Shown: positions 1-8,602 of the stretch, one piece after another | How the letters are laid out: each line of letters opens with the position of its first letter | Numbering within the stretch: position 1 is the first letter of the stretch | Assembly: GCA_949372595.1 (NCBI GenBank) | Contig: CASIAN010000006.1 | Coordinates: 124,001 to 188,000, forward strand | Direction: 5' to 3' | Source of the DNA: CPC320 sp002336405 | GTDB lineage: Bacteria; Pseudomonadota; Alphaproteobacteria; Rhodobacterales; Rhodobacteraceae | Length of the DNA stretch: 64,000 nucleotides | Made by a program: the position numbers and the translations under genes | Notes under the pieces: generated by a model | Told to the model about the DNA's origin: nothing | Seen by the model: the letters and a program-made list of their open reading frames with translations, nothing else | Databases searched by the model: none

Positions 1-1082
1 CCCATATTTGCGTGCAGGTCTTTACGCAGCATATCGATCAAATGTGCCGGACCCGGCGTGCCAAGCGCGGCCAGCGCGAAATGCCAGGCCGCACCGAGCA
101 TAACAAAGTCCGCCCCGAGCGCGCGCGCGCGCAGTATATCAAGTCCGCCGCTGACGCCCCCGTCAAAAATCAGTGGCAGCGCGGTGGCCTGCCGGATTGC
201 TGGCAGTACGTCAATCACCGCGGGTGCGGCATCAAATTGGCGCCCGGCATGGTTTGATAGCCACAGCCCATCGACACCTGCGGCTTGCAGGTCTGCCACA
301 TCTTCAACCTGCAAGACGCCCTTGACCAAAAGCGGGCCGTCCCAAGCGTCTCGAATCCAATGTAAATAGTCCCAATCTGGCGCGGTGCGGATCAGATACC
401 CGATATGCGCAGTGGTGGGCAGACCGATCTTGGCTTGGGTGTAGCTGGCAATCAATGGCATCCCCGGGCGTCCGGCGCGTGCCATGCCAAGTGCCCAAGA
501 CGGGCGCATGGCGATCTGCGCCAGCAGGCGGGGCGTCAGCGCAGGTGGATGGGTCAGCCCGCTGCGGGTCTGTCTTTCGCGGCGGCTGGCTACTGGCACA
601 TCTAAAGTCAGCACCAGCGTGCGAAAACCTGCATCTCGGGCGCGCATCAGCGTGTCTTTGCGGATGTCGATGGCGCGGGGGGCATAGAGCTGGAACCAGC
701 CCTTGCCGTCGACATGTGGTCCGACGGTTTCGGGGGTCTGACAGGCCACAGTCGACAAAGTATAGGGCAAGCCTGCGGCGGTTGCGGCGGTTGCAAGCTT
801 GCGTTCCGCATCGGGCCAGATCAGACCTGACATTCCCACAGGTGCAACCCCGAACGGTAAGGGATGATGCTCGCCTAGCAATGTGGCGCTGGTATCTGGC
901 TCAAACTCGCCGTGCAGGATCGAAGGCATGAGCAAAACCTTATCCATTTGTCGGCGATTGCGTGCGGGCGTGGCCTCACTGCCGGTGGCACTGGTGAGGT
1001 ATTCCCAAACAAATTTTGGGATGCGCTTCTCGGCGGCGGTCCGCAGGTCGGACAGAGCTGGGTATTTTTGATCCAATTTCAT
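1..1082 (-). CDS. FMN-dependent alpha-hydroxy-acid dehydrogenase (L-lactate dehydrogenase-like), partial
   Basis: Reading the minus strand from the ATG at 1082 gives about 360 codons of an LldD/glycolate-oxidase-type TIM-barrel flavoenzyme, which oxidises a 2-hydroxy acid to a 2-oxo acid using FMN. The frame is open to base 1, so roughly the last 20 residues lie outside the window. The start MKLDQKYPALSDLR, the segment GVAPVGMSGLIWP and the active-site block SNHAGRQ (residues 276-282, with catalytic His278) are visible. The usual block is SNHGGRQ; here the first Gly is Ala. The C-terminal FMN-phosphate region DGGVSGGLDILRARALGADF is intact. The substrate cannot be set from sequence; lactate, glycolate or mandelate are all possible. 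It is divergent from uvrD. Confidence 0.85.
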   Translation of the reverse strand, partial: MKLDQKYPALSDLRTAAEKRIPKFVWEYLTSATGSEATPARNRRQMDKVLLMPSILHGEFEPDTSATLLGEHHPLPFGVAPVGMSGLIWPDAERKLATAATAAGLPYTLSTVACQTPETVGPHVDGKGWFQLYAPRAIDIRKDTLMRARDAGFRTLVLTLDVPVASRRERQTRSGLTHPPALTPRLLAQIAMRPSWALGMARAGRPGMPLIASYTQAKIGLPTTAHIGYLIRTAPDWDYLHWIRDAWDGPLLVKGVLQVEDVADLQAAGVDGLWLSNHAGRQFDAAPAVIDVLPAIRQATALPLIFDGGVSGGLDILRARALGADFVMLGAAWHFALAALGTPGPAHLIDMLRKDLHANM

Positions 1083-1185
1083 GGCGCTATGGATAAATGC
1101 TTGCGATGGTTTGTCCAGTTAAACAATAAGAACATAGTGTGAACGTGGCTTTCCCTCGGAAAGAAATCGCGCTAGGTTGATCTCT

Positions 1186-3537
1186 ATGAACAGTTTTGAT
1201 GACACTGACGCCTTTGAAGGCGCTTCGCTGTCGGCGCGCGCAATGGCGGCCCGACCAACGGGCTATCTTGATGAATTGAACCCGGCACAACGCCAGGCAG
1301 TTGAAACTCTGGATGGTCCAGTTTTGATGCTGGCCGGTGCAGGGACCGGCAAAACCAAGGCGCTGACAACACGGATTGCGCATCTGTTGAATATGGGCAA
1401 AGCCCGGCCCAACGAGATACTTTCAGTGACCTTTACCAATAAGGCTGCCCGCGAGATGAAAAAGCGGGTGGCAAAGCTTTTGGGGCAAACCGTCGAAGGC
1501 ATGCCGTGGATGGGCACCTTTCATTCGGTTGGGGTCAAGCTGTTACGACGTCACGCCGAACTGGTTGGGCTGAAGTCAAACTTTACCATCCTCGACACCG
1601 ATGACCAGATTAGGTTGTTGAAACAGCTTTTGATTGCAGCCCAGATTGACGATAAACGCTGGCCTGCGCGGCAGCTGCTGGGGATTATTGATCAGTGGAA
1701 AAACCGTGCCTGGATCGCCTCTGCAGTGCCGGTCTCGGAGGCCGCGGCGTTCAATTCAATGGGGGTCGAGCTTTATGCCCAGTACCAGCAGCGCTTGAAA
1801 GATCTCAACGCGGTGGATTTTGGAGATCTTCTGCTGCATGTGGTGACAATCTTTCAGACCCACCCGGACGTTCTGGCGCAATATCAGCGCTGGTTCCGCT
1901 ATATCCTGGTGGACGAATATCAAGATACAAATGTGGCACAATACCTGTGGTTGCGGCTGTTGGCGGGGGGGCATAAGAACATCTGCTGTGTTGGGGATGA
2001 CGACCAGTCGATATACGGGTGGCGCGGCGCCGAAGTGGGCAATATTCTGCGGTTTGAGACCGATTTCCCCGGGTCCAAAGTGGTGCGCCTTGAGCAGAAC
2101 TATCGCTCGACACCGCATATTCTGGCGGCGGCTAGCGGGGTGATTGCGGCCAATAAAGGCCGCTTGGGCAAAGAGTTATGGACTGCGGAAGACGATGGCG
2201 AAAAGCTGCGGTTGATTGGTCACTGGGATGGTGAGGAAGAGGCGCGCTGGATCGGCGATGAGGTTGAGGCGCTGCAACAGGGCACCCGTGGCCTGCAGGG
2301 GTTTTCGCTTGACGATGTCGCAATTCTGGTGCGGGCCTCGCATCAGATGCGGGCGTTTGAAGACCGGTTCCTGACCATCGGCCTGCCGTATCGGGTGATC
2401 GGTGGCCCGCGGTTTTATGAGCGTATGGAAATCCGTGATGCCATGGGGTATTTCCGCCTTGTGACCAGCCCGGATGACGATCTGGCGTTTGAGCGCATTG
2501 TCAATACGCCGAAACGTGGGCTTGGGGATAAAGCACAGCAGAAAATTCAGATGACGGCCCGCTCCAACGGGGTGTCTTTGCTTGAGGGCGCGCGGCTGTT
2601 GCTGGCCGAAAAAGGTTTGGGGGGCAAAGGCGCTGTTGCGCTAAGTTCTTTGATCGCTGGTGCCGACCGGTGGGGCCAATTGGCCCGCGACGGCAAGATG
2701 GGTCATCAGGAACTGGCTGAAATTATCCTTGACGAGTCTGGCTACACCACGATGTGGCAAAACGACAAGACCCCTGAGGGGCCGGGTCGGTTGGAAAACC
2801 TGAAAGAGCTTGTGAAAGCGCTGGAGCAGTTTGAAAACCTGCAAGGCTTTTTGGAACATGTCAGCCTGATCATGGATAATGAGACCGAAGAAGCCGGTGC
2901 CAAAGTGTCGATTATGACCCTGCATGCGGCCAAAGGATTGGAGTTTCCAGCGGTGTTTTTGCCCGGTTGGGAAGACGGGCTGTTTCCATCCCAGCGGTCA
3001 ATGGATGAAACTGGCGTCAAGGGTCTCGAGGAAGAGCGACGCCTTGCCTATGTCGGTATCACTCGTGCAGAGGTGCTGTGCACCGTATCTTTCGCGGCCA
3101 ACCGCCGGGTGTATGGTCAATGGCAATCCGCACTGCCATCGCGGTTTATCGACGAGTTGCCAGAGGCGCATGTTGATGTGTTGACGCCTCCGGGGCTCTA
3201 TGGTGGTGGCTTTGGGGCAGCTGGGATGACCGAATCCTCGTCGCGGGTTGAGGCGCGCGCGGCCGAGGCCAACGTCTATAATTCGCCAGGCTGGAAGCGG
3301 CTGCAATCCCGCGCAGGTGAGCGAGGACTGTCGCAACCCCGCGAAAGCCGCAGCTCGGTCATCGATCTCAAAGCGGTGTCGAACCACAGTGTAGGCGACC
3401 GAGTGTTTCATCAAAAATTTGGATATGGCTTGGTGGAGGCGATTGAAGGTGACAAGCTGGAGATTGCGTTTGACAAAGCCGGTGTCAAAAACGTTGTTGC
3501 GCGATTTTTGTCGAACCCCGATGATGTCCCGTTTTGA
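1186..3537 (+). CDS. uvrD: ATP-dependent DNA helicase II (UvrD/PcrA/Rep family)
   Basis: Superfamily 1A 3'-5' DNA helicase used in nucleotide-excision and mismatch repair and in replication-fork maintenance. I chose the ATG at 1186 (783 aa); a TTG nine bases upstream is possible but adds only three residues. Visible motifs are Walker A GAGTGKT (about residues 51-57), TFTNKAA (about 84-90), the Walker B block DEYQDTN (243-249), GDDDQSIYGWRG (270-281), and near residue 580 the late helicase motif TLHAAKGLEF. The C-terminus has the basic, UvrD/PcrA-type tail ending in a small domain beginning GDRVFHQKFGYG, which in PcrA contacts RNA polymerase. Length is slightly above the E. coli protein. It stands alone between the divergent dehydrogenase and an empty stretch. 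Confidence 0.95.
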   Translation: MNSFDDTDAFEGASLSARAMAARPTGYLDELNPAQRQAVETLDGPVLMLAGAGTGKTKALTTRIAHLLNMGKARPNEILSVTFTNKAAREMKKRVAKLLGQTVEGMPWMGTFHSVGVKLLRRHAELVGLKSNFTILDTDDQIRLLKQLLIAAQIDDKRWPARQLLGIIDQWKNRAWIASAVPVSEAAAFNSMGVELYAQYQQRLKDLNAVDFGDLLLHVVTIFQTHPDVLAQYQRWFRYILVDEYQDTNVAQYLWLRLLAGGHKNICCVGDDDQSIYGWRGAEVGNILRFETDFPGSKVVRLEQNYRSTPHILAAASGVIAANKGRLGKELWTAEDDGEKLRLIGHWDGEEEARWIGDEVEALQQGTRGLQGFSLDDVAILVRASHQMRAFEDRFLTIGLPYRVIGGPRFYERMEIRDAMGYFRLVTSPDDDLAFERIVNTPKRGLGDKAQQKIQMTARSNGVSLLEGARLLLAEKGLGGKGAVALSSLIAGADRWGQLARDGKMGHQELAEIILDESGYTTMWQNDKTPEGPGRLENLKELVKALEQFENLQGFLEHVSLIMDNETEEAGAKVSIMTLHAAKGLEFPAVFLPGWEDGLFPSQRSMDETGVKGLEEERRLAYVGITRAEVLCTVSFAANRRVYGQWQSALPSRFIDELPEAHVDVLTPPGLYGGGFGAAGMTESSSRVEARAAEANVYNSPGWKRLQSRAGERGLSQPRESRSSVIDLKAVSNHSVGDRVFHQKFGYGLVEAIEGDKLEIAFDKAGVKNVVARFLSNPDDVPF

Positions 3538-3856
3538 CCCTATAACTGCGAGCAGGCTATGCTGTCGGTGACAAAGCCTAGCGTGATGCGTAAACTCGGA
3601 TACGCAACATTGTCTTGAAATGGGCGTGGTCGCGAGGGAGGTCGGTTAGAATGCAGCGCCAGTTTGAAGTATTCAAGTTGCAAACTCGAACGGCAACACA
3701 TGGCAGGAGCCAGGTGCTGCCGCTGTGTTGCGGAAACTATCCGGGAGCAGCGTCTTCCGGCTTTATCTGATTGGTAACATGTTGACTGTGTGGCACCGGT
3801 TTGCGCCGTCATTTTCACAATCGTTACATTCCTTCAAACACCCCTAAAGGCGCAAT
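3538..3856. other. intergenic stretch between uvrD and the DUF1127 gene
   Basis: No convincing coding region on either strand. It contains nested short inverted repeats around 3661-3686 and a GC-rich 7-bp hairpin at 3741-3760 followed by a short T-containing tract. This could be the end of a small RNA or the uvrD transcript, but I recognise no RNA family. Confidence 0.5.
3741..3760 (+). terminator. hairpin, possible intrinsic terminator
   Basis: CCGGGAG at 3741-3747 pairs with CTTCCGG at 3754-3760 (one G-U pair) around a 6-base loop, followed by CTTTATC. The T tract is short, so termination is only possible, not certain. It lies about 200 bases after the uvrD stop. Confidence 0.35.
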
Positions 3857-4072
3857 TCAAACGCCGTAGGTTGTTTCGTAGGCGATCCGACGGATCATTG
3901 ACCTGTTCAGGCCGAGGTCGTTCAGCTCTGCCGAGCTCAGGGCGCACAGCTCATTTACAGTGCGACGGTAAGCTCTGCGTTTTACGAAATTGTCTTTAAT
4001 TGTGCCCCACAGTGCGATTGCGCGGTCTGTGAGGGTGATGTTTCTTAAACTTACTTCTGTTACAAAAGCCAT
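3857..4072 (-). CDS. DUF1127 domain small protein
   Basis: A 71-aa basic protein of the DUF1127 (YjiS-like) family, which is abundant in Rhodobacterales. The C-terminal half carries the family signature: RRTVNELCALSSAELNDLGL followed by a basic RSMIRRIAYE stretch. In some alphaproteobacteria, short DUF1127 proteins influence RNA turnover and phosphate or carbon responses; the specific role of this copy is unknown. It is a single gene convergent with uvrD and divergent from the dcw cluster. The start ATG at 4072 is followed by the usual short N-terminal helix. Confidence 0.85.
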   Translation of the reverse strand: MAFVTEVSLRNITLTDRAIALWGTIKDNFVKRRAYRRTVNELCALSSAELNDLGLNRSMIRRIAYETTYGV

Positions 4073-4918
4073 TTGCTGATCCTTTTTTGACTAACACTCA
4101 TATTTCGGCGCGCTTGTTGTCGCCGCTCATGCAGGAGAGTTAGTGTCGATGCTGCGGTTGCACAATGGATGAAAAGGAAATGCCGCTATGCAGAAAACGC
4201 ATGCGACTTGGCTGGGCTGGGCGCCATCGATTTGTTGCGGAGTGTGCACCATTATGGCCTTTGGCCGCCGGTTTGTAGGGTTTGGTAAGCGCGTCTTTGT
4301 CTTTGTGGCATTTCATGGGCGAGGGCTTGTTTGATGCGTGTGGCACAGCTTTAGGGGGTCTGGTTCAGGCCGAATCACCGAATAAAGCTGCCTGATTGGC
4401 ATTGAAAGGTTAAATTAGGCGGGTATTTTGCGTAATGAGAGGACGTATTTTTATATGTTTTACATTTAAGTGGGAATTCATGGGAGAGGTTATATTTCTT
4501 GATGAATGTCTACATTTAGTAGTGATTTCTTTTTTATTAATATATATTGTGTAAATATCTTGTATCACTATGTATTTTTTGTAATTTAAGAAGAAATTAA
4601 ATTTCTCTAGTGAAAGGTTTATTAAAAAAACAATTGATTTCCATAAATTCCCATGGCATCCCTTGCAGGGTAAAGATGAAGACGGAAAGCGTGGGGCAGC
4701 TTAAGACCCCGAAAAAACTAAGACAGGTTTCATACAGGTTCCAGCTTCATCAACGACAAGATCCGACGCGTGTGCGAGCAGACATCCCCCAGATGGCACG
4801 CAGTTGGGCAATCCGTATTTCGGAACGATAACTACGGATTGAGCAGTGAAGGCCGCTCAATCCGTTGTTTTGTTCAGACCTACACTATCATCGTGGGGGT
4901 GGCAGAGGCCCAAGTAAC
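4073..4918. other. long gene-free leader upstream of mraZ, with an AT-rich island
   Basis: About 850 bases without a gene I can support. Bases 4440-4640 are strikingly AT-rich compared with the surrounding genes, with runs of T and A and a palindromic AGAAATT/AATTTCT at 4592-4606. A small CCCT-TGC-AGGG hairpin lies at 4660-4670. The short ORFs here have no family resemblance or good ribosome-binding site. The region presumably holds the dcw promoter(s). I looked for RNase P RNA, a frequent neighbour of dcw genes in related genomes, and did not see its conserved core. Confidence 0.6.
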
Positions 4919-5422
4919 GTGGCGCGCAGGTTTAGAGGCGAAGGACACCACAAGGTGGACAGTAAGGGCAGAGTTTCTGTCCCAGCTTCGTTTCGTCGTG
5001 TTCTTGAATCAGCCGATGAAAACTGGACTGACGGGCTCAATCCTGAATTGGTCATTGTTTACGGCGACCACCGCCGCCACTTTCTAGAGTGCTACACGCT
5101 GGCGGCGATCAATGAGGTCGATGACAAAATTGATGCGTTGCCGCGCGGCTCGATGGAGCGGCGGATGCTGCAAACCTTATTTCACGGTCAGAGTTTTCCC
5201 ACCACTGTCGACGAGACAGGGCGATTGGTCTTGCCGGCAAAGCTGCGTCGTAAGATCGATCTGGACGCAGAGGCATTTTTCATCGGCGCGGGGGATACGT
5301 TTCAGATTTGGAAGCCCGAAACCTATGAGGTCGAGGAACTGGCCCGCACAGAAGAGTGGCTGAACGAGTTGCCACCCGAAGTGGATCCGTTGGTTTTTCT
5401 GGATGGTGTGAAAGGGGATTGA
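4919..5422 (+). CDS. mraZ: MraZ, transcriptional regulator of the dcw cluster
   Basis: First gene of the division and cell-wall (dcw) cluster; MraZ is an AbrB-like DNA-binding ring protein that, in E. coli, binds repeats upstream of its own gene and represses it. I chose the GTG at 4919 (167 aa) because the family begins (M)ARRFRGE and this is exactly where VARRFRGEGHHKVDSKGR starts; a GAGG element lies about ten bases upstream. An in-frame TTG at 4865 would add 18 residues with no family similarity. Two SpoVT/AbrB-type repeats are visible, the first at KVDSKGRVSVPASF, the second at TVDETGRLVLPAKL. It ends 3 bases before rsmH. Confidence 0.93.
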   Translation: MARRFRGEGHHKVDSKGRVSVPASFRRVLESADENWTDGLNPELVIVYGDHRRHFLECYTLAAINEVDDKIDALPRGSMERRMLQTLFHGQSFPTTVDETGRLVLPAKLRRKIDLDAEAFFIGAGDTFQIWKPETYEVEELARTEEWLNELPPEVDPLVFLDGVKGD

Positions 5423-5425
5423 CCG

Positions 5426-6421
5426 ATGGTTGACATCGCCCTGGACGGTCACCGCAACTCTCATATTCCTGTCTTGCTTGTGCCACTTTTAGAGGCTGTT
5501 TCGCCGCTTTGCGGACGCTGGCTCGATGGTACATTCGGGGCAGGTGGTTACAGCCGGGGCCTACTTGATGCCGGGGCGGATCATGTGACCGCGATCGACC
5601 GCGACCCTCTAACCTTTGAAATGGCCCGTGATTGGAGCGCGCGGTATCAGGGCCGCCTCACACTGGTTGAAGCGGTGTTTTCCCAAATGGATACCTTTGC
5701 CAATGATTTGGATGGTGTAGTTTTGGATTTGGGCATGTCATCGATGCAAATCGATGCCGCCGAGCGCGGCTTTTCGTTTATGCAGGATGGTCCGCTGGAT
5801 ATGCGGATGAGCCAATCAGGCCCCTCGGCTGAGGATATTGTCAACACGTCAAGTCAAACAGAGCTAGCGGATATCTTGTTTTATTACGGAGAAGAGCGTG
5901 CCAGTCGCCGCATTGCCAAAGCGATTGTTGCCGCGCGCTTGCTGGTCCCTATCACCCGAACGCTGCAATTGGCCGATATCGTCCAAAGCTGTCTGCCACG
6001 CCCAAAGCCCGGGCAGTCGCATTCTGCCACCCGCAGTTTTCAGGCCCTGCGCATTGCTGTTAATGATGAATATGGCGAATTATTTGCAGGTTTGCTCGCC
6101 GCCGAACGGGCCCTGAAGCCGGGTGGAATTCTGGCTGTGGTCAGTTTTCATTCGATCGAGGACCGTATGGTCAAACGGTTTATCCAGTCACGGGCTGGCA
6201 AGCTTGGCTCGGGCAGTCGATATGCACCGGAAATTATCCAACCCGAACCGCAGTTTCAGTTGTTGACGCGCAAGGCGATCGCCGCTGACCCTGAAGAGGT
6301 GGCACAAAACCCGCGCGCCAGATCAGCATTGTTGCGCATTGCCCGCCGCACAGCGACAGCGCCCGGCGACCGACCATCCGCCCGATCCCTCGGAATGCCC
6401 CAGATCGGAGCAAATAGCTGA
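5426..6421 (+). CDS. rsmH: 16S rRNA (cytosine1402-N4)-methyltransferase RsmH (MraW)
   Basis: S-adenosylmethionine-dependent methylation of C1402 (N4) in the decoding centre of 16S rRNA. The 331-aa protein begins VDIALDGHRNSHIPVLL and has the SAM-binding motif DGTFGAGGYSRGLL (about residues 33-46), then GVVLDLGMSSMQID and the MraW signature VVSFHSIEDRMVKRF in the last third. Length matches the family. The stop codon TGA shares its last base with the ftsL start (TGATG), which indicates translational coupling within the dcw operon. Confidence 0.96.
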   Translation: MVDIALDGHRNSHIPVLLVPLLEAVSPLCGRWLDGTFGAGGYSRGLLDAGADHVTAIDRDPLTFEMARDWSARYQGRLTLVEAVFSQMDTFANDLDGVVLDLGMSSMQIDAAERGFSFMQDGPLDMRMSQSGPSAEDIVNTSSQTELADILFYYGEERASRRIAKAIVAARLLVPITRTLQLADIVQSCLPRPKPGQSHSATRSFQALRIAVNDEYGELFAGLLAAERALKPGGILAVVSFHSIEDRMVKRFIQSRAGKLGSGSRYAPEIIQPEPQFQLLTRKAIAADPEEVAQNPRARSALLRIARRTATAPGDRPSARSLGMPQIGANS

Positions 6422-6765
6422 TGCGTTCCCTATTTTATATTGTAACCGCTCTGGGTCTGATCGGACTGGCATTCTGGGCTTATCATGAGAATTTTTTGAC
6501 CCAGCGCATGTTGACTAAAACTGAACAGCTTCAGACCGAAATTGGCCAGTCACGGGCCAAACTGCGGGTTTTGCGTGCCGAATGGGCCTATTTAAACCGC
6601 CCCAAGCGGTTGCGGGATTTGACCGCTTTAAATTTTGACCGGTTGCATCTGTTTCCGCTGGCATCCTCTCACTTTGGCCGGGCCGACCAGGTGGCCTATC
6701 CACGCCCCGAAGAACGTGATTTGGTGCAACCGGTCGCAGCTTCTGCATCAGGGGGGATCGAATGA
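6421..6765 (+). CDS. ftsL: cell division protein FtsL
   Basis: A 114-aa bitopic inner-membrane protein. One membrane helix lies at about residues 4-21, followed by a predicted coiled coil (about 28-62) and a short periplasmic tail; this is the FtsL plan. FtsL forms a complex with FtsB and FtsQ and helps activate FtsW/FtsI septal synthesis. Sequence conservation in this family is low, so identity rests on topology and on its position between rsmH and ftsI. The 3' end overlaps the ftsI start by four bases (ATGA). Confidence 0.88.
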   Translation: MRSLFYIVTALGLIGLAFWAYHENFLTQRMLTKTEQLQTEIGQSRAKLRVLRAEWAYLNRPKRLRDLTALNFDRLHLFPLASSHFGRADQVAYPRPEERDLVQPVAASASGGIE

Positions 6766-8543
6766 TCCGCATTCCCTTACGCCCGCTTGCAACAATTCTG
6801 AAAGCCCGCAAAACGGGCAAGAACCCCGATGATATCGAGCGCGCTAATATTCGCCAACGGCACGAGGATATGCAGGATGAGTCTCGTGTGCGGGCCGAAG
6901 GCAGATTACTGGTTCTCGGAATGTTGTTTTTTCTCGGATTTTTATCGATCAGCGGTCGCATGGCTTTTTTGGCGGCTTCGGAGCCAAGTGAACCAAAAGT
7001 GCATTCTTTTGGTGGAGCGATCCACGCCCAGCGCGCAGACATTGTCGACCGTCAAGGTCGCATCCTGGCGACCAACATGGAAACGGCCTCTCTCTATGCA
7101 CGGCCGCAGGAATTAATTGACCCCAAAAATGCTGTGAAGCAACTGTTGAAGATTTTTCCTGATCTGGATGAAACGCGGTTATTGCGCGATTTTTCTGGCG
7201 TTCGCAAGTTTGTTTGGGTGAAGAAAAAAGTCAGCCCTGAACAGAAGCAGGCGGTCTATGATATTGGGGATCCGGGACTTTTGCTTGGTCCGCGGGAGAT
7301 GCGCTTGTATCCCAATGGCCGCTTGGCGGCGCACGTCTTGGGCGGAGCGCGGTTTGGTCGCGAGGGCGTGCACGCTGCCGAAGTTCTCGGTGCTGCCGGT
7401 GTCGAGCGCACATTCGACGATTATTTGCGCGACGTGGCCAATTATGATGCGCCGCTGCAACTGTCACTGGATCTGAGCGTGCAGGCCGAGGTTGAACGTT
7501 TGTTGGCAGGTGGCATGAAGGTGATGAATGCCAAAGGCGCAGCGGCGGTTTTGATGGATGTGCATACCGGCGAGGTGATCGCGCTGGCGTCTCTGCCCGA
7601 CTTTGATCCAAATCACCGACCCGTCGGCAGTGGTAAGGATTCTGATAACCCCGTTTTCAACCGCGCAGTGCAGGGCGTTTACGAACTGGGATCGACGTTT
7701 AAAATATTTGCAGTTGCGCAAGCGATGGAATTGGGTTTGGTCAATCCAGACACTATGCTCGACATTCGCGGGCCGATAAGGTTTGGCCGTTTTCGCATTA
7801 GAGACAGCCACTATTTGGGCAAAGAACTTTCGGTTTCGGATATTATAGTGGAATCGTCCAACATAGGCACCGCGCGGATTGCACAAATGATTGGCGTAGA
7901 CCGTCAACAACAATTTTTGCGCGACTTCGGTATGTTTGAAAAAACTTCGCTGGAAATGATTGAAGCCTCTGGTGGCAAGCCGCTGTTGCCGCGAAAATGG
8001 ACTGAACTTAGTGCGATGACAATTTCGTATGGCCACGGCCTGTCTACCAGTCCGCTGCATCTGGCTGCGGGATATGCGGCATTGGCCAATGGTGGGTATC
8101 AGGTCAACCCGACGCTGATCCGTAAAGAACAGCCGACCTTAGGACCCCGTATTATTTCTGAAAGTGCTGCCAAAGCCTCGGTTGTGATGCTGCGCAAAGT
8201 GGTTACTCAAGGCACTGCAAAGCGATATGGTGACGTGCCCGGCTATGCAGTTGCTGGAAAAACCGGCACGTCGGAAAAGTTAAAGAAAAATGGCGGTGGT
8301 TATGACAAAGAGCGGGTTTTGGCCTCGTTCGCCTCGGTGTTTCCGGCCCATGATCCACAATATGTTCTTGTGGTAGCAATGGACGAAGCCGTTGAGACGG
8401 TGGGTCTAAAACCGCGCCGGACGGCGTCGTTGACCGCCGTGCCGGTTGCTGCAGAAATTATTGGCCGGGTGGCACCACTGCTTGGAATGCGGCCACATTT
8501 TGAGCCCCAAGTCTTGACCAATGTCGAATTGACGGCCAACTAG
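6762..8543 (+). CDS. ftsI: peptidoglycan D,D-transpeptidase FtsI (PBP3)
   Basis: Class B penicillin-binding protein, the septal transpeptidase that cross-links peptidoglycan with FtsW. The 593-aa protein has a cytoplasmic tail of about 50 residues, a membrane helix at about 49-68, a PBP dimerisation domain (GGAIHAQRADIVDRQGRILA onward) and a C-terminal transpeptidase domain. The three catalytic motifs are intact: STFK at 311-314, SSN at 365-367 and KTGT at 500-503. It overlaps ftsL by four bases. A short gap of 59 bases follows before murE, holding a CACCAA/TTGGTG inverted repeat at 8544-8556. Confidence 0.97.
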   Translation: MIRIPLRPLATILKARKTGKNPDDIERANIRQRHEDMQDESRVRAEGRLLVLGMLFFLGFLSISGRMAFLAASEPSEPKVHSFGGAIHAQRADIVDRQGRILATNMETASLYARPQELIDPKNAVKQLLKIFPDLDETRLLRDFSGVRKFVWVKKKVSPEQKQAVYDIGDPGLLLGPREMRLYPNGRLAAHVLGGARFGREGVHAAEVLGAAGVERTFDDYLRDVANYDAPLQLSLDLSVQAEVERLLAGGMKVMNAKGAAAVLMDVHTGEVIALASLPDFDPNHRPVGSGKDSDNPVFNRAVQGVYELGSTFKIFAVAQAMELGLVNPDTMLDIRGPIRFGRFRIRDSHYLGKELSVSDIIVESSNIGTARIAQMIGVDRQQQFLRDFGMFEKTSLEMIEASGGKPLLPRKWTELSAMTISYGHGLSTSPLHLAAGYAALANGGYQVNPTLIRKEQPTLGPRIISESAAKASVVMLRKVVTQGTAKRYGDVPGYAVAGKTGTSEKLKKNGGGYDKERVLASFASVFPAHDPQYVLVVAMDEAVETVGLKPRRTASLTAVPVAAEIIGRVAPLLGMRPHFEPQVLTNVELTAN

Positions 8544-8602
8544 CACCAACTTGGTGGATTGCGTGGGCAGACGCCGCGGCGCAGGCATAGGGAAGTGATC
8601 AG

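Noticed and set aside
4610..4831. Short plus-strand frame (73 codons) before mraZ
   Set aside because: No recognisable family, no convincing ribosome-binding site, and it lies in the AT-rich leader; likely chance.
4073..4918. RNase P RNA upstream of mraZ
   Set aside because: I looked for the conserved core of the bacterial RNase P RNA, as it often lies near dcw genes in related genomes, and did not find it.
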